A stretch of 46,250 nucleotides of DNA, from the NCBI GenBank assembly GCA_903920215.1, contig CAIXLG010000212.1, positions 1 to 46,250 of the forward strand. The letters are read 5' to 3'. The notes beneath the pieces are model-generated. The model did not search any database, had not been told where the DNA came from, and worked only from the letters and a program-made list of their open reading frames with translations. Origin of the DNA: an uncultured Chlorobiaceae bacterium. Its GTDB lineage: Bacteria > Bacteroidota > Chlorobiia > Chlorobiales > Chlorobiaceae. Both the position numbers and the translations under genes were made by a program. Shown piece by piece: positions 32,548 to 44,053 of this stretch; the first letter of the stretch is position 1; every line of letters starts with the position of its first letter.

Positions 32548-34395
32548 ATGTGCGGAATTGTTGGTTATATAGGGTGGCGTGAAGCTGTTCCGATACTTTT
32601 GCAGGGGTTGAAGCGGCTTGAATACCGTGGTTATGATTCAGCCGGGCTGGCTCTTTTGAATGGCGACCTCCTTTCTGTGATAAAACAGAAAGGAAGTGTG
32701 AGCGGGCTTGAAGCAGCAACCGTTACCCTCCCGGAAGAGATGCGAAATGCCACCATAGGTATTGGACATACCCGGTGGGCTACCCATGGCGAACCAAGCG
32801 ACCGTAATGCTCATCCTTTTTTGAATGCTTCTCGAGATATCGCTCTCATTCATAACGGCATTGTCGAAAACTTCTCGGTGCTGAAACGGGAGCTGCTCTC
32901 TCAGGGTTATATATTTTTAAGCGATACGGATTCCGAGGCACTGGTTCACCTGATCGACAGAATATGGAAAAGTGATTCCTCGCTTGACCTTGAATCAGCT
33001 ACCCGTAACGCGCTTCGTCATGTTGATGGAGCATACGGTATTTGTGTGATCTCTTCGCGGGAGCCTGACAAGATCATCGTTGCACGTAAGGGAAGCCCTC
33101 TGGTAATCGGTATCGGTACCGGGGAGTATTTCATTGCATCTGATGCTGCTCCGATAGTTGAGCATACCAATAAAGTGGTTTATCTCTCTGATGGTGAGCT
33201 GGCCGTTGTTACCAGGGATGGTTACACCGTAAAGTCAATTGAAAATATCGAGCAGGCAAAAATTGTAACGGAGCTTGATTATTCGCTTGATAAAATAGAG
33301 AAAGGAGGCTTTGAGCATTTCATGCTCAAGGAGATTTTTGAACAACCTGAGGTCATGAAGAATGTAATGCGGGGCCGTGTGCATCCTGAAAAAGGCTTGA
33401 TTCGACTTGGCGGGATCGAGGATTATCTCGACCGGCTGAAACAGGCAAAGCATATAGTCATCTGTGCCTGCGGCACAAGCTGGCATGCAGCGTTGATTGG
33501 AAAATATCTTATTGAGGAGTTTGCCCGTATTAGGGTAGAGGTTGATTATGCTTCAGAGTTCAGGTATCGCAATCCCATTGTCGGGGTTGATGATGTAGTA
33601 ATTCTGATTTCCCAGTCTGGAGAGACTGCTGACACTCTTGCTGCACTTCATGTAGCGAAGGAAAAAGGTGCCCTTGTGATGGGTATCTGCAATGTGGTAG
33701 GCTCCACAATAGCCCGTGAAACCATGTGCGGCATGTATACCCATGCAGGGCCTGAGATTGGTGTTGCTTCGACCAAGGCTTTTACAGCTCAGGTAGTTAT
33801 GCTTTATATGCTTGCCCTCTCGCTCGGCAAGGGTAGAACCATTTCGCACGATGAAATTGCTTTGCATCTGAGAGAACTTTCAAGCCTTCCTGAAAAAGCC
33901 TCACGCATTCTTGAACTTGACGCTCAGATAAAGGGTATTGCAGAACGCTTCAGGGATGCAAATAATGCTCTTTATCTTGGGCGGGGTTACAATTTTCCGG
34001 TTGCTCTTGAGGGGGCTCTGAAACTTAAGGAAATCTCTTACATCCATGCAGAAGGTTATCCGGCAGCTGAAATGAAGCACGGCCCGATTGCCTTGATTAA
34101 TAAGGATATGCTGATTATTTTTATCGCCACCCACGATAGTACTTACGCTAAAATTCTCAGTAATATCGAGGAAGTGCGCAGTCGAAAAGGCAGAGTTATC
34201 GCTATTGCTAATGTTGGTGACGGAGAGGTGAGTCGTCTGGCAGAAGAAGTCATTTTTATTCCTCCATCTTCAGCGCCGCTGTCACCTCTTTTAACGGTTA
34301 TTCCCCTGCAGCTCCTTGCCTGTCATATTGCCACACTCCGCGGCTGCAACGTTGACCGGCCACGAAACCTCGCAAAATCGGTGACAGTGGAATAA
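32548..34395 (+). CDS. glmS: Glutamine--fructose-6-phosphate aminotransferase (isomerizing)
   Basis: MCGIVGYIGWREAVPILLQGLKRLEYRGYDSAGLAL, GHTRWATHGEPSDRNAHPF, ACGTSWHAALIGKYLIE, C-terminal RPRNLAKSVTVE. Confidence 0.98.
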   Translation: MCGIVGYIGWREAVPILLQGLKRLEYRGYDSAGLALLNGDLLSVIKQKGSVSGLEAATVTLPEEMRNATIGIGHTRWATHGEPSDRNAHPFLNASRDIALIHNGIVENFSVLKRELLSQGYIFLSDTDSEALVHLIDRIWKSDSSLDLESATRNALRHVDGAYGICVISSREPDKIIVARKGSPLVIGIGTGEYFIASDAAPIVEHTNKVVYLSDGELAVVTRDGYTVKSIENIEQAKIVTELDYSLDKIEKGGFEHFMLKEIFEQPEVMKNVMRGRVHPEKGLIRLGGIEDYLDRLKQAKHIVICACGTSWHAALIGKYLIEEFARIRVEVDYASEFRYRNPIVGVDDVVILISQSGETADTLAALHVAKEKGALVMGICNVVGSTIARETMCGMYTHAGPEIGVASTKAFTAQVVMLYMLALSLGKGRTISHDEIALHLRELSSLPEKASRILELDAQIKGIAERFRDANNALYLGRGYNFPVALEGALKLKEISYIHAEGYPAAEMKHGPIALINKDMLIIFIATHDSTYAKILSNIEEVRSRKGRVIAIANVGDGEVSRLAEEVIFIPPSSAPLSPLLTVIPLQLLACHIATLRGCNVDRPRNLAKSVTVE

Positions 34396-34508
34396 ACCGG
34401 GGAACCACCAAATTTCCAGTCAGCTTCATATAGAATCTGATTGAATGATCATTGATTGATAGATCCATTTTAAAAACTATATTACATTTTTAATCTCACC
34501 ACGATAGC

Positions 34509-34541
34509 GTATATCATATCTTTTTTATATACATGATATAC
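34509..34541. promoter_or_regulatory. 9-bp inverted repeat upstream of Nif11-like ORF (possible operator)
   Basis: GTATATCAT-(15 nt)-ATGATATAC. Confidence 0.4.
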
Positions 34542-34609
34542 ACTATATTACTGCAATGTGTAAAGAATTTGAATAAACCACTAGCCTCCAACATTCAAAG
34601 GGATCATAC

Positions 34610-34780
34610 ATGTGTCAGGAACAAGCTAAAGCTTTCGTTGAAAAGTTAAAGCATGATAAGACGTTTAGAGAAACGGTGATCATTATCGAAGATGTAGAAG
34701 CAAAGCTGGAGTACATCAATCAAGAGGGCTACATCTTTACATCGGATGAGCTTGATGTTGCGGTGTCTTCAATCCTTTGA
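34610..34780 (+). CDS. Nif11-domain small protein (NHLP/RiPP leader-like), 56 aa
   Basis: ATG with upstream AAAGGGAT; MCQEQAKAFVEKLKHDKTFRETVIIIEDVEAKLEYINQEGYIFTSDELDVAVSSIL matches the Nif11 pattern (AFLEKLK.D..F...., A...GF.FT..EL); not in the supplied ORF track. Confidence 0.8.
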   Translation: MCQEQAKAFVEKLKHDKTFRETVIIIEDVEAKLEYINQEGYIFTSDELDVAVSSIL

Positions 34781-34805
34781 TCAAGAATCACCCAGAGTTA
34801 ACGTT

Positions 34806-36230
34806 CTATTTCCATCCGCCTCCCAAAGCCTTGTAAAGATCAATCCGGCTGGTCAGATTCTGCTGACGAACCATAATTTCGTTCTGCTGCGCCCCGTAGA
34901 GAGATCGTTGGGCATCCAGCAGGGCAAAGAAACTGTCGATGCCATAGGCGTAACGGGCTTTCAAGATTGCATAGGCCTGTTCGCTGGCTTTGACAAGCGC
35001 CTGCTGGGCATGCAACTGCTCGCTGTAGGTTGCACTGGCCGCCAACGCATCCGCAACTTCCCGAAAAGCGGTCTGGATGGTTTTTTCATATTGCGCAATG
35101 GCAATATCGCGGTTGGTTTTTGCCAGTTTGAGCTTAGAAATCAATCGCTCTCCCTGGAAAATCGGCAAGCTCACCTGAGGGGAAAAGCTCCAGACACCGC
35201 TCGATCCACCCTCAAACAGATTGGTAAGGCTGCTGCTGGCAAACCCGGCGGAACCGGTAAGGCTGATGGTCGGGAAGAAAGCTCCCCGTGCAGCACCAAT
35301 ATTGGCGTTTTCAGCTTTCAGGGCATATTCGGCCTTACGGACATCCGGACGGTCCAACAAAACAGTGGATGGAAGTGCGACGGGGAGCATTTCCATCACC
35401 TGAACAGAGCTGAGGGTTTCGGACTTGAGAAGTTCAGCATCGATTTCCTTGCCGACCAAAAGGGTAAGTGCGTTCTTATCCTTTTCAAGCTGACGTTGAT
35501 ATTGTGCACGGTTTGCCCTGGCGGTTTCAACCACAGTGGCGGCTTGTGAGACGTCGAGTTGTGACTTGGCACCCAAATCGAAGCTGCGCCTGATGAGATC
35601 GAAGGAGTCTTGCTGGGTCTTGAGCGTGTTTTCGGTCAACTGCAGCAGTTCAATATCGGCAAGATAGGTGAGATAGGCATTGGCCACCTCAGCAATTAAG
35701 CTTGTCTGGGCAGCTTTGCGACCTTCTTCCGTTGCAAGATAGAGGTTAAGGGCGCTGTTGCTGAGGCTGCGGACACGCCCGAAAAGATCCAATTCATATG
35801 CCGTGAAACCTATGCCGGAGGTATATGACGAGACAGTTTGTGAAGTACCGGAAGTGCTGGAGTTTTCCGATAATCGTTGTCGAGTTGCGCTTCCCGACGC
35901 GTTAACCGAAGGCAAAAGATCTGATCGCTGTATACGATAGGTATGGCGGGCTGCCTCAATATTGAGCGTCGCGATCCGGAGGTCGCGGTTATTGACAAGG
36001 GCCGCTTCAATAAGGCTCTGCAGCTTTGGCGACTGGAACATGCTCCGCCATCCGATATCAGCGACATGCGATTCTCCTGCAGTTTCCAATGCCGGCAGGG
36101 GTACCTTCCCCGTAAAGGTCGACCATTGTGCGGCTACAGGCGCCATGGGGCGCTGGTAGCGAGGAGCCAGTGAACAGGATGACAGCATGGTGGCTGCCAT
36201 GCAAACCGGGATCAGGAGCTTATTCGTCAT
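34806..36230 (-). CDS. RND efflux outer membrane lipoprotein (NodT/OprM family)
   Basis: Lipobox-like [89 protein letters not shown]. Confidence 0.93.
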   Translation of the reverse strand: MTNKLLIPVCMAATMLSSCSLAPRYQRPMAPVAAQWSTFTGKVPLPALETAGESHVADIGWRSMFQSPKLQSLIEAALVNNRDLRIATLNIEAARHTYRIQRSDLLPSVNASGSATRQRLSENSSTSGTSQTVSSYTSGIGFTAYELDLFGRVRSLSNSALNLYLATEEGRKAAQTSLIAEVANAYLTYLADIELLQLTENTLKTQQDSFDLIRRSFDLGAKSQLDVSQAATVVETARANRAQYQRQLEKDKNALTLLVGKEIDAELLKSETLSSVQVMEMLPVALPSTVLLDRPDVRKAEYALKAENANIGAARGAFFPTISLTGSAGFASSSLTNLFEGGSSGVWSFSPQVSLPIFQGERLISKLKLAKTNRDIAIAQYEKTIQTAFREVADALAASATYSEQLHAQQALVKASEQAYAILKARYAYGIDSFFALLDAQRSLYGAQQNEIMVRQQNLTSRIDLYKALGGGWK

Positions 36231-39200
36231 GGTTTGATCCCCTATCATTTTGAGTTTCGGTCAGTTCGGTTACAGACTTGCTGGTAAAAAGGGATTGTAC
36301 CAGAATGTAAAACAACGGCACAAAAAAGATTGCCAACACCGTTCCCGACAACATCCCGCCGATGACACCGATACCGATGGCGTGCTGGCTTGCCGAGCCC
36401 GCTCCAGAGGAAAATGCGAGAGGTGTTACACCAAGAATGAAGGCCATGGAAGTCATGACAATCGGGCGCAGACGTTGCCGGGCGGCCGTCAGGGCTGCCT
36501 CCTTCAGATTCATGCCTTGTTCGTTGAGGGATTTTGCAAACTCCACGATGAGAATGGCATTTTTTGCAGTAAGGCCTACAGTGGTCAGCAAGCCCACTTT
36601 GAAGTAGACATCGTTGGAGAGACCTGCCAGGGAAGTAGCCATAACCGTGCCAAAAACACCAAGCGGCACTACCAGCATGACCGCAAGCGGCACGGTCCAG
36701 CTTTCGTAAAGGGCTGCAAGGCAAAGGAAAACAAACAGCAATGAGAACCCATAGAGGAGCAGTGTTTGCTGGCCTGCCGCACGCTCTTCGTAGGAAAGAC
36801 CTGTCCATTCGATGCCAAAGCCTTCGGGAAGCTTTAATGCCAATTGCGTCAACACAGCCATGGCATCACCTGAACTTACACCAGGAGCTGAGGCTCCCTG
36901 GATATTTACCGACGATATGCCATTGAAACGCTCCAACTTTGGCGAGCCGTAGCTCCAGCGGCCAGTGGCGAATGCCGAGAAAGGCACCATAGTACCAGTG
37001 GCGTTCCGGATGTGCCAGAGGTTGACATCTGCCGGGTTCATGCGGAATGGGGCGTCGCCCTGCATAAACACCTTCTTGATGCGGCCATCATGAATAAAAT
37101 CATTGATATAAGAGGATCCCCAGGCAGTTTGCAGTGTGGCATTAATGTCGGCAATGGAAAGGCCAAAGGCGCTGGCTTTTTCCTGGTCGACATCAATCTT
37201 GTATTGCGGCACATCTTCAAGGCCGTTGGGTCGAACGCCGTTCAGTGAAGGATTTTTTCCTGCCAGGCCCAGCAACTGATTACGGGCATTCATCAGCGCC
37301 TCATGGCCTTTTCCATTACGATCAAGAAGTTGAAAATCAAAACCGGAGGCATTGCCAAGTTCCATGACAGCGGGCGGGTAAAATGCAAAGATCATGGCGT
37401 CCTTGACGCTCGACAGGGCTCCCATGGTACGACCGGCTATGGAGGCGACATTTTGTTCCTTTTTTTTGCGCTCACCCCAGTCTTTCAGTTGGACGAACCC
37501 CATGGCGGAGTTTTGACCCTGACCGGCAAAGCTGAAGCCTGTCACGCTGAAAACGCTTTCAACGACATTTTTTTCCTCGTTGAGGAGGTACTTTTCCATC
37601 GCTTTCACGCTTTCGAGTGTCCGTTCCTTCGTTGCTCCGGATGGGGTGGAAAGCTGAACGAACATGAAGCCCTGGTCTTCTTCGGGGAGAAACGAGGTCG
37701 GGATACGCATTAATACGACACCCAGCAGTATCACAACCATCATGAATGCCGCCAGAGAGCGTTTAACATTGCCGGTCATGACGTTCGCCCCTTTGACATA
37801 ACGTTCGCGGTTGAGGTCGAACAAGGCATTGAACCAGGCAAAAAAACGGCCGAGGATACCTTTGTCGGAACGATGCCCGTTCTTGCTCATCGGCTTGAGG
37901 AGGCTGGCACAGAGGGCTGGCGTCAAAATCAGAGCAACCAGAACCGAGAGAAGCATGGCCGAGACAATAGTAATCGAGAACTGACGAAAAATCGTACCGG
38001 TGGAGCCTTTAAAAAAAGCCATTGGCACAAATACCGCGGAAAGTACAAGGGCTATTCCAATCAGCGCGCTGGAGATCTGCTCCATGGATTTTTTGGTAGC
38101 CTCCAGAGGGGAAAGGTGCTCCTCTTCCATAATGCGCTCGACGTTTTCGACCACAACAATGGCGTCATCCACCAGCAATCCGATAGCAAGCACCATGGCG
38201 AACATGCTGAGAGTATTGATAGAGAACCCAAAGGCCGACATGACTCCAAAAGTTCCCAAAAGCACGACAGGCACTGCGATCGTGGGCACCAGAGTCGCAC
38301 GGAAATTCTGTAGAAAGATGAACATCACAAAGAACACAAGAATAATAGCCTCAAACAGGGTATGAACAACTCCTTCGATGGAGGTCTTGACAAAGGGTGT
38401 CGTATCAAACGGGTAAACGATTTGAACACCTGGTGGCAACAGGGTCTTCAGCTCTTCCATCCTGGCTTTCACCAGTTCAGCGGTTTTCAGTGCATTGGCC
38501 CCGGTCGCAAGAGTGATGGCCATCCCGGCAGCTGGTTTGCCATTGAAGCGGGTTGTCATGTCATAGTTTTGCACGCCCAGCTCGATACGGGCGACATCCT
38601 TGAGGCGCACCTGGGAGCCGTCGGTATTAACCTTCAACATGATTTTTTCAAAATCTTCAACGTTTTTCAGGCGCGATTGGGCTGTAATCGTGGCATTCAG
38701 CTGTTGTCCTGGTACCGATGGGGTTCCTCCCAACTGACCGGCTGAAACGTCAGCGTTCTGGGCGCTTATTGCCGACTGCACCTCGCTCGTCGTGAGGTTG
38801 TAACTGGCAAGCTTGTAGGGATCAAGCCAGATACGCATGGAATAGGGTTGCCCGAACACCTGAATGCTCCCAACACCGGGAATACGGCTTAGCGGATCGA
38901 GTATTTTGGAGTTAAGGAAATCGTTCATGATGAATTCGTTGACGCGACCATCGGCAGAGAAAACGCCGACAACCATCAGGAATCCGGTGTCCCCCTTGGT
39001 GACTTTCAGTCCCTGCAGCTGGACTTGCTGCGGCAGGTTTGACATGATGGATTGCAGCTTGTTCTGCACCTGAACCTGGGCAATATCGGGGTTGACTTCC
39101 GGCTCGAACGTCAACGTAATACTGACATTTCCATTGGAATCACTGCCTGAGCTAAAATATCGGAGGTGGTCAAGGCCGGTAAGCGCCTGTTCAATAACTT

Positions 39201-39387
39201 GGGTTACACTGTTTTCAACCGCCTGGGCAGAAGCTCCCGGGTAGGAGGCGTTAATGTTGATGGTAGGTGCCGCAATGCGTGGATATTGTTCAACCGGAAG
39301 GGTCTGTATGGCAATGAACCCTCCCAGCATAATACAGATGGAGATCACCCACGCAAAAACTGGTCGTTCAATGAAAAATCTGGACAT
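36220..39387 (-). CDS. RND (HAE1/AcrB-type) multidrug efflux transporter
   Basis: [45 protein letters not shown]...; typical AcrB motifs and length (1055 aa). Confidence 0.96.
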   Translation of the reverse strand: MSRFFIERPVFAWVISICIMLGGFIAIQTLPVEQYPRIAAPTININASYPGASAQAVENSVTQVIEQALTGLDHLRYFSSGSDSNGNVSITLTFEPEVNPDIAQVQVQNKLQSIMSNLPQQVQLQGLKVTKGDTGFLMVVGVFSADGRVNEFIMNDFLNSKILDPLSRIPGVGSIQVFGQPYSMRIWLDPYKLASYNLTTSEVQSAISAQNADVSAGQLGGTPSVPGQQLNATITAQSRLKNVEDFEKIMLKVNTDGSQVRLKDVARIELGVQNYDMTTRFNGKPAAGMAITLATGANALKTAELVKARMEELKTLLPPGVQIVYPFDTTPFVKTSIEGVVHTLFEAIILVFFVMFIFLQNFRATLVPTIAVPVVLLGTFGVMSAFGFSINTLSMFAMVLAIGLLVDDAIVVVENVERIMEEEHLSPLEATKKSMEQISSALIGIALVLSAVFVPMAFFKGSTGTIFRQFSITIVSAMLLSVLVALILTPALCASLLKPMSKNGHRSDKGILGRFFAWFNALFDLNRERYVKGANVMTGNVKRSLAAFMMVVILLGVVLMRIPTSFLPEEDQGFMFVQLSTPSGATKERTLESVKAMEKYLLNEEKNVVESVFSVTGFSFAGQGQNSAMGFVQLKDWGERKKKEQNVASIAGRTMGALSSVKDAMIFAFYPPAVMELGNASGFDFQLLDRNGKGHEALMNARNQLLGLAGKNPSLNGVRPNGLEDVPQYKIDVDQEKASAFGLSIADINATLQTAWGSSYINDFIHDGRIKKVFMQGDAPFRMNPADVNLWHIRNATGTMVPFSAFATGRWSYGSPKLERFNGISSVNIQGASAPGVSSGDAMAVLTQLALKLPEGFGIEWTGLSYEERAAGQQTLLLYGFSLLFVFLCLAALYESWTVPLAVMLVVPLGVFGTVMATSLAGLSNDVYFKVGLLTTVGLTAKNAILIVEFAKSLNEQGMNLKEAALTAARQRLRPIVMTSMAFILGVTPLAFSSGAGSASQHAIGIGVIGGMLSGTVLAIFFVPLFYILVQSLFTSKSVTELTETQNDRGSNHDE

Positions 39388-39413
39388 GAGAGCGATTACT
39401 TGAATGAAAGAAA

Positions 39414-40568
39414 TTATCTGGCAGGAACGGCAGGTTGTCCAACCTCTACTGTTTTCACCTTCATGCCTGGTTGAATTTTCATAATACCTTCATAAACGAC
39501 CTTTTCACCAGCCTTGAGCCCACTCGTGACAATCCATTTGTCCCCGATAATTTCCGCAACTCCGATTGGACGCACGCTCGCCTTGCCGTCTTTACCGACA
39601 ACCCAAACTGAAACCGTGCCGTCAACATTTCGTATCACCGATTTCTGTGGAACTACAATGGCCTGATCGTCTTTCCACTGCTCCAGACGGGCATGGACAA
39701 ACATGCCGGGAAGAAGCTCGTGATCGGGATTGGGAAAAAGCACCCGGAGCAGAACCGTGCCGGTGCTCGGGTTGATCGTCACATCCGAAAACTTCAGCTT
39801 ACCGAGCTGACCAACTGTTTTGCCATCTGTCAAAAGGCGGACGGGAGCAGTTGCATTGTCGGAATCCGCACCCTTTAGAGCCTGATGACGCTTGCGCAAG
39901 AGCATCAGCTCCTCACTCGACTGGTAAACGTCCACATAGATTTGATCAAGCTGCTGTACAACCGCCAACGCTACAGACTGATTGGCATTGACCAGAGCTC
40001 CTTCCGTGACCATTGACTGCCCGATACGTCCAGAAATCGGAGACATGACTTTGGTATAGTCAAGATTGATTCTGGCAGTCGAAATTTCTGACTTGGCAAT
40101 GGCAACATCGGCCTTGGCCTGGGCAAGGCTTGCTTTTGCGTCGTCATACTCCTGTTTGCTGACCCCGCCGATTTTCACCAGCTCGGCATAACGAGCTTCC
40201 TTAGCCTGGACCGACTTCACGTTTGCCTCGGCTTTGCCAAGGCTGGAGCGGGTGCTGTTATAAGCCGACTGATACGAAGCGGGATCAATCTGATAGAGTT
40301 GCTGGCCTTGCTTGACCATACTGCCTTCCACGAAAAATCGCTTTGTAACAATGCCGCTGACCTGAGGGCGTATCTCAGCTATCCGTATGGCCGAAGTTCG
40401 CCCTGGCAGGTCTTTGGTCAATGCCACAGGCTCGGTCTTCATGGTTACAACACTAACCTCCGGCTTAAAATCAGGACCCGTGCGGTCAGCTGGCGAACCT
40501 TTAGGCCAAAGGTACCAGGCGGCAATCGCAACAACGAGTAAGCCTGCAATGATATAAGACCTTTTCAT
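39414..40568 (-). CDS. RND efflux periplasmic adaptor (AcrA family)
   Basis: [69 protein letters not shown]. Confidence 0.95.
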   Translation of the reverse strand: MKRSYIIAGLLVVAIAAWYLWPKGSPADRTGPDFKPEVSVVTMKTEPVALTKDLPGRTSAIRIAEIRPQVSGIVTKRFFVEGSMVKQGQQLYQIDPASYQSAYNSTRSSLGKAEANVKSVQAKEARYAELVKIGGVSKQEYDDAKASLAQAKADVAIAKSEISTARINLDYTKVMSPISGRIGQSMVTEGALVNANQSVALAVVQQLDQIYVDVYQSSEELMLLRKRHQALKGADSDNATAPVRLLTDGKTVGQLGKLKFSDVTINPSTGTVLLRVLFPNPDHELLPGMFVHARLEQWKDDQAIVVPQKSVIRNVDGTVSVWVVGKDGKASVRPIGVAEIIGDKWIVTSGLKAGEKVVYEGIMKIQPGMKVKTVEVGQPAVPAR

Positions 40569-40576
40569 GATGGAGG

Positions 40577-41161
40577 TTATCCTTTATATGAGTTGTGGGT
40601 TGGTGCGTGACTCTCCGGCTCGCTTGCATACATCGCCCTGATACCCTCCAGAAACGAAAAACGCTCCTGGCTGCTCCAGTTGACGAGACCGAACCATTCA
40701 TGGCAATTGAATCCGATAAGGGCGAAATAGACTATGCGTGCGGCTTCAGGCTTCGCTCCGGCTTCCATGGCTTTCAGGTCATGAACGGTCCATTCCCGCA
40801 TCTTCCGCTGGAGAGAGACTTCACTCGACATAGAGGAGGATACGGCCAATGCAACTGCTCGCTCAATGTCATCTGGAGCTTGCTCCGCCCTCTTGATACG
40901 TGCAAAAAGTTCGGGATGGGGAGTTTCAGCACATTCCCGGACAAGCATGTCGATACGCTCTTTGTCCCGTTGAAACTGGCGGTCGATAAGTGCCTCAAGA
41001 AGGGCGGTCTTGGATTTATAGTCATACACAACCCGGGATTTGCTGATTCCGGCCTCCTGGGCCACGGCGTCAATAGATAAGCGTGATACCCCTAGCTTGA
41101 CGACAACGCGCTCAATTGCATCCAGAATTTCGTGAGTGCAGACTTTCTTGGTTCTGGCCAT
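40577..41161 (-). CDS. TetR-family transcriptional regulator
   Basis: N-terminal HTH: EILDAIERVVVKLGVSRLSIDAVAQEAGISKSRVVYDYKSKTALLEALID; upstream of efflux operon; start MARTKK at 41161. Confidence 0.88.
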   Translation of the reverse strand: MARTKKVCTHEILDAIERVVVKLGVSRLSIDAVAQEAGISKSRVVYDYKSKTALLEALIDRQFQRDKERIDMLVRECAETPHPELFARIKRAEQAPDDIERAVALAVSSSMSSEVSLQRKMREWTVHDLKAMEAGAKPEAARIVYFALIGFNCHEWFGLVNWSSQERFSFLEGIRAMYASEPESHAPTHNSYKG

Positions 41162-41390
41162 GATACTGTCCCCTTGAATGGTTGGCATTAATTTAAACAC
41201 GATCGTTCTTTTATGCAATTTATTTTCAAAATGTTTGCAGGGATAATGAAAATAAAAGAGAGGAACTGGAATCAGAGGTGGGAAAACTGAAGCTGATGGC
41301 CATGCGGCTAAGGAAAATCGCCAGAAAATGGGCGTATCTGAATGATTCAGGGGGGCTGCTGATTTTAGAACGAAACGTTCTCTTATTCAG

Positions 41391-41771
41391 TCATTTCCTG
41401 TATCCCAAACCTGAGAAGGATGCTATCAACGTTCCATCTTCATCTTTTATTTCGACTTTATACCCGCTAATCTTTTTACTTTTACTTTCCTCTCTTGCTT
41501 CAGCCCTGATGTATGTTCCTGCAGGTGCTTTGAAATAAGATATAGACGCATTTATTCCTACTGTGGTGCTTCCATCAGCATTACTCGCTATAGCAAACGC
41601 ATAATCGGCAAGTGTAAATATTGCGCCACCCTGAACAATATTGATACCGTTCTTATGCTTGTCCTTAATTTTCATTTCAACCAATGCGTACCCCGGAGAA
41701 GCGTCAACTATCTCAATACCCAGCAACTGTGCAAACCTGTCGTTTTTCACATTTTTCAGAATGTCTTCCAT
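41391..41771 (-). CDS. Hotdog-fold thioesterase (PaaI-like)
   Basis: FAQLLGIEIVDASPGYALVEMKIKDKHKNGINIVQGGAIFTLADYAFAIASN. Confidence 0.88.
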   Translation of the reverse strand: MEDILKNVKNDRFAQLLGIEIVDASPGYALVEMKIKDKHKNGINIVQGGAIFTLADYAFAIASNADGSTTVGINASISYFKAPAGTYIRAEAREESKSKKISGYKVEIKDEDGTLIASFSGLGYRK

Positions 41772-42185
41772 CTGTATTCCTGATAAGAATTATTGCCTGC
41801 GCCAGTTTAACCAGCAATATATAATAAAATAAGGTCTTCATCCGCCAGAGCCAGGTGCTGTGCAAAGGGACCCACTTTTGCAAATAACTGAATGGGTTCG
41901 TTTTGTAAATTTTAAACTGACGCCTCAGATCGGCACGCCCTTGCACTGCCTGGTTAACTGATTGGCTGCTCGCCTGATAATAAAAAAGCCCCATGAGCAC
42001 TATCCTTTTCAGGCAGACCCATGAGGTTTTCAATATGTACAGCCAAGGCCCTTCTTTCTTCTCCACTGCTGACTGCCAACTCATCCCTTCCCTCCCGAAA
42101 CTGTACGTTAAAAATACCGTCCCCAAGTTCTGGCACTGTGGAAAATGAATATGTTGGTGGTGGCGAAACGGGACTGTATATTATG

Positions 42186-42200
42186 GCGATACGGTATCGC
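42186..42200. promoter_or_regulatory. 7-bp palindrome upstream of ATPase gene
   Basis: GCGATAC-g-GTATCGC. Confidence 0.3.
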
Positions 42201-42261
42201 AGGGTTTGGCGGTATGGCAGTGTAGCTATAGATGCTAAAAAAAAGCAAGAACGGAACAAAA

Positions 42262-43536
42262 ATGCCAAAATACCAAAGACGGGTGGTAGATGACGAGCTC
42301 GACGAACTAATGCCCACGCTCCCTGCCATCGCACTGGAGGGGCCAAAGGGGGTCGGAAAGACAGCTACTGCGGAGGGGCGGTGCCGCACAGTATTCCGCT
42401 TTGATGAACCAGCCCAGCGTGCCATCGCTGAAGCGGACCTGGCACTGGTCTTAACCCAAGAACCACCGCTGCTTATTGATGAGTGGCAGCGAGTGCCTTC
42501 TGTCTGGGATGCCGTGCGGCGGACTGTTGACCGCGATCAAGTGCCTGGCCGTTTTCTGCTGACCGGCTCTGCCGGTCCGGTTACTCCTCCGACCCACTCG
42601 GGAGCCGGGCGGATCGTTACCCTGAGAATGAGGCCCATGTCGCTTGTGGAACGGGGTGTAGGTATGCCAAGCGTCAGCCTGAATCGACTCCTCATGGGGG
42701 GCAGGCCTGATGTTGCCGGCAAGACCGATGTGACCCTGTCGGATTATGTTCGCGAAATCGTCCACTCCGGCTTTCCAGGCATACGACCATTAGCCGGGCG
42801 GGCGCTTCGCTTACAACTGGACGGCTACCTGTGCCGCATTATCGATACCGACTTCCCTGAACAGGGATACATGGTGCGGCGGCCCGAGGTATTGCGGCGC
42901 TGGCTTGCTGCCTATGCTGCTGCTACTGCTACGACGGCTTCGTTCGAAACTATCCGTGATGCAGCGTCCGGAGGGCAGGGTGAAAAGCCCTCGAAGACAA
43001 CGACACAACCTTACCGGGAGATCCTTGAACGGCTTTGGATCGTCGACCCTGTTCCGGCATGGCTACCGTCCCGGAACCGTTTGAATCGACTCGCCCAACC
43101 GCCTAAGCACCATCTGGCCGATCCAGCACTTGCTGTGCGAATGCTCGGACTTGATACGGGCGCCCTGTTAGCTGGTGAAAACTCAAAGCTGCCGATTCCA
43201 CGCGATGGTTCCCTGCTGGGACACCTGTTCGAGTCGTTGGTTACGCTTGGCATCAGAACCTTTGCTCAGGCAGCCGAAGCTCAAGTCCGGCACCTGCGCC
43301 TTCATGGTGGACGCCAAGAAGTCGATCTGATTGTAGAACGCGGAGATCAACGTGTGATTGCCATCGAGGTTAAACTGAGTAGCACCGTGGATGATGGCGA
43401 TGTTCGACATCTTATGTGGCTGCGCGAGCAGATCGGCGATGATTTGCTGGACTCGATTGTGATTCATACCGGACCGCAGGCATATCGCCGCCCGGACGGG
43501 ATTGCCGTTATCCCGGCAGCATTGCTTGGACCATGA
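42262..43536 (+). CDS. AAA ATPase with DUF4143 domain
   Basis: Walker A ALEGPKGVGKTATA; PPLLIDEWQRVPSVWDAVRRTVD; C-terminal LRLHGGRQEVDLIVERGDQRVIAIEVKLSSTVDDGDVRHLMWL. Confidence 0.88.
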   Translation: MPKYQRRVVDDELDELMPTLPAIALEGPKGVGKTATAEGRCRTVFRFDEPAQRAIAEADLALVLTQEPPLLIDEWQRVPSVWDAVRRTVDRDQVPGRFLLTGSAGPVTPPTHSGAGRIVTLRMRPMSLVERGVGMPSVSLNRLLMGGRPDVAGKTDVTLSDYVREIVHSGFPGIRPLAGRALRLQLDGYLCRIIDTDFPEQGYMVRRPEVLRRWLAAYAAATATTASFETIRDAASGGQGEKPSKTTTQPYREILERLWIVDPVPAWLPSRNRLNRLAQPPKHHLADPALAVRMLGLDTGALLAGENSKLPIPRDGSLLGHLFESLVTLGIRTFAQAAEAQVRHLRLHGGRQEVDLIVERGDQRVIAIEVKLSSTVDDGDVRHLMWLREQIGDDLLDSIVIHTGPQAYRRPDGIAVIPAALLGP

Positions 43537-43613
43537 ATTCCAACGATACTTGCTCTTGATCGTCGTGTAATTGATGCCCGTTGTCACTCTCCTTGAACTC
43601 AAAGTCTAAGGGG

Positions 43614-43925
43614 ACATCCTATATTGATGGAAACGAACGATTAGCGCGCCTCGTCATGAACGCAGAGTTGTCTATTGTCAATGCATGCAGAATGATTGTG
43701 CCAACGCTCTTCAGAGAGGAATATCTGGATTGCCTGCGCGTACTCACACGGCAGGGGAAACTTGAGCCGTTCATTTCCGCCATGCAGAAAATCCAGCAAT
43801 GGACAGCCGCATTCGACTACACCGATCTGGATCGGGTGATTGAGCAGATGAAAGCCTGCAATGCATTCGAAAAATCCCGCAGGCAATACCAACTGCTCAA
43901 CCTTTCTGACTTGGCAGGTTCTTAA
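43614..43925 (+). pseudogene. Fic C-terminal fragment (duplicate of downstream Fic 3' end)
   Basis: IDGNERLARLVMNAELSIVNACRMIVPTLFREEYLDCLRVL... nearly identical to the Fic C-terminus at 45241-45553; 1-nt deletion in the HPF region and GNG to GNE. Confidence 0.88.
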
Positions 43926-43961
43926 TAACACATAGGCTCACGGGGCTCATCATGGGCATGA
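43614..43961 (+). repeat. 348-bp direct repeat, copy 1 (partner 45241-45588)
   Basis: acatcc...gattagcgcgcctcgtcatgaacgcagagttgtct... to ...ggctcacggggctcatcatgggcatga; few substitutions versus copy 2. Confidence 0.88.
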
Positions 43962-44053
43962 TACGTTTGACATTTCTCAATGATTTATTTAAGTTAATAT
44001 TTGCGACAGAAATCGTATTTTAAGATAAATAACGCGACATATCGACTAAATTC

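Noticed and set aside
36245-38313. Long antisense ORFs within the RND transporter gene
   Set aside because: Low-complexity shadow ORFs opposite a clearly coding AcrB-type frame.
41713-42346. Minus ORFs upstream of the DUF4143 ATPase (e.g. ELGDGIFNVQFREGRDELAVSSGEERRALAVHIENLMG)
   Set aside because: Could be a gene remnant, but I cannot match it to a family and it overlaps the ATPase start region; left unannotated pending BLASTX.
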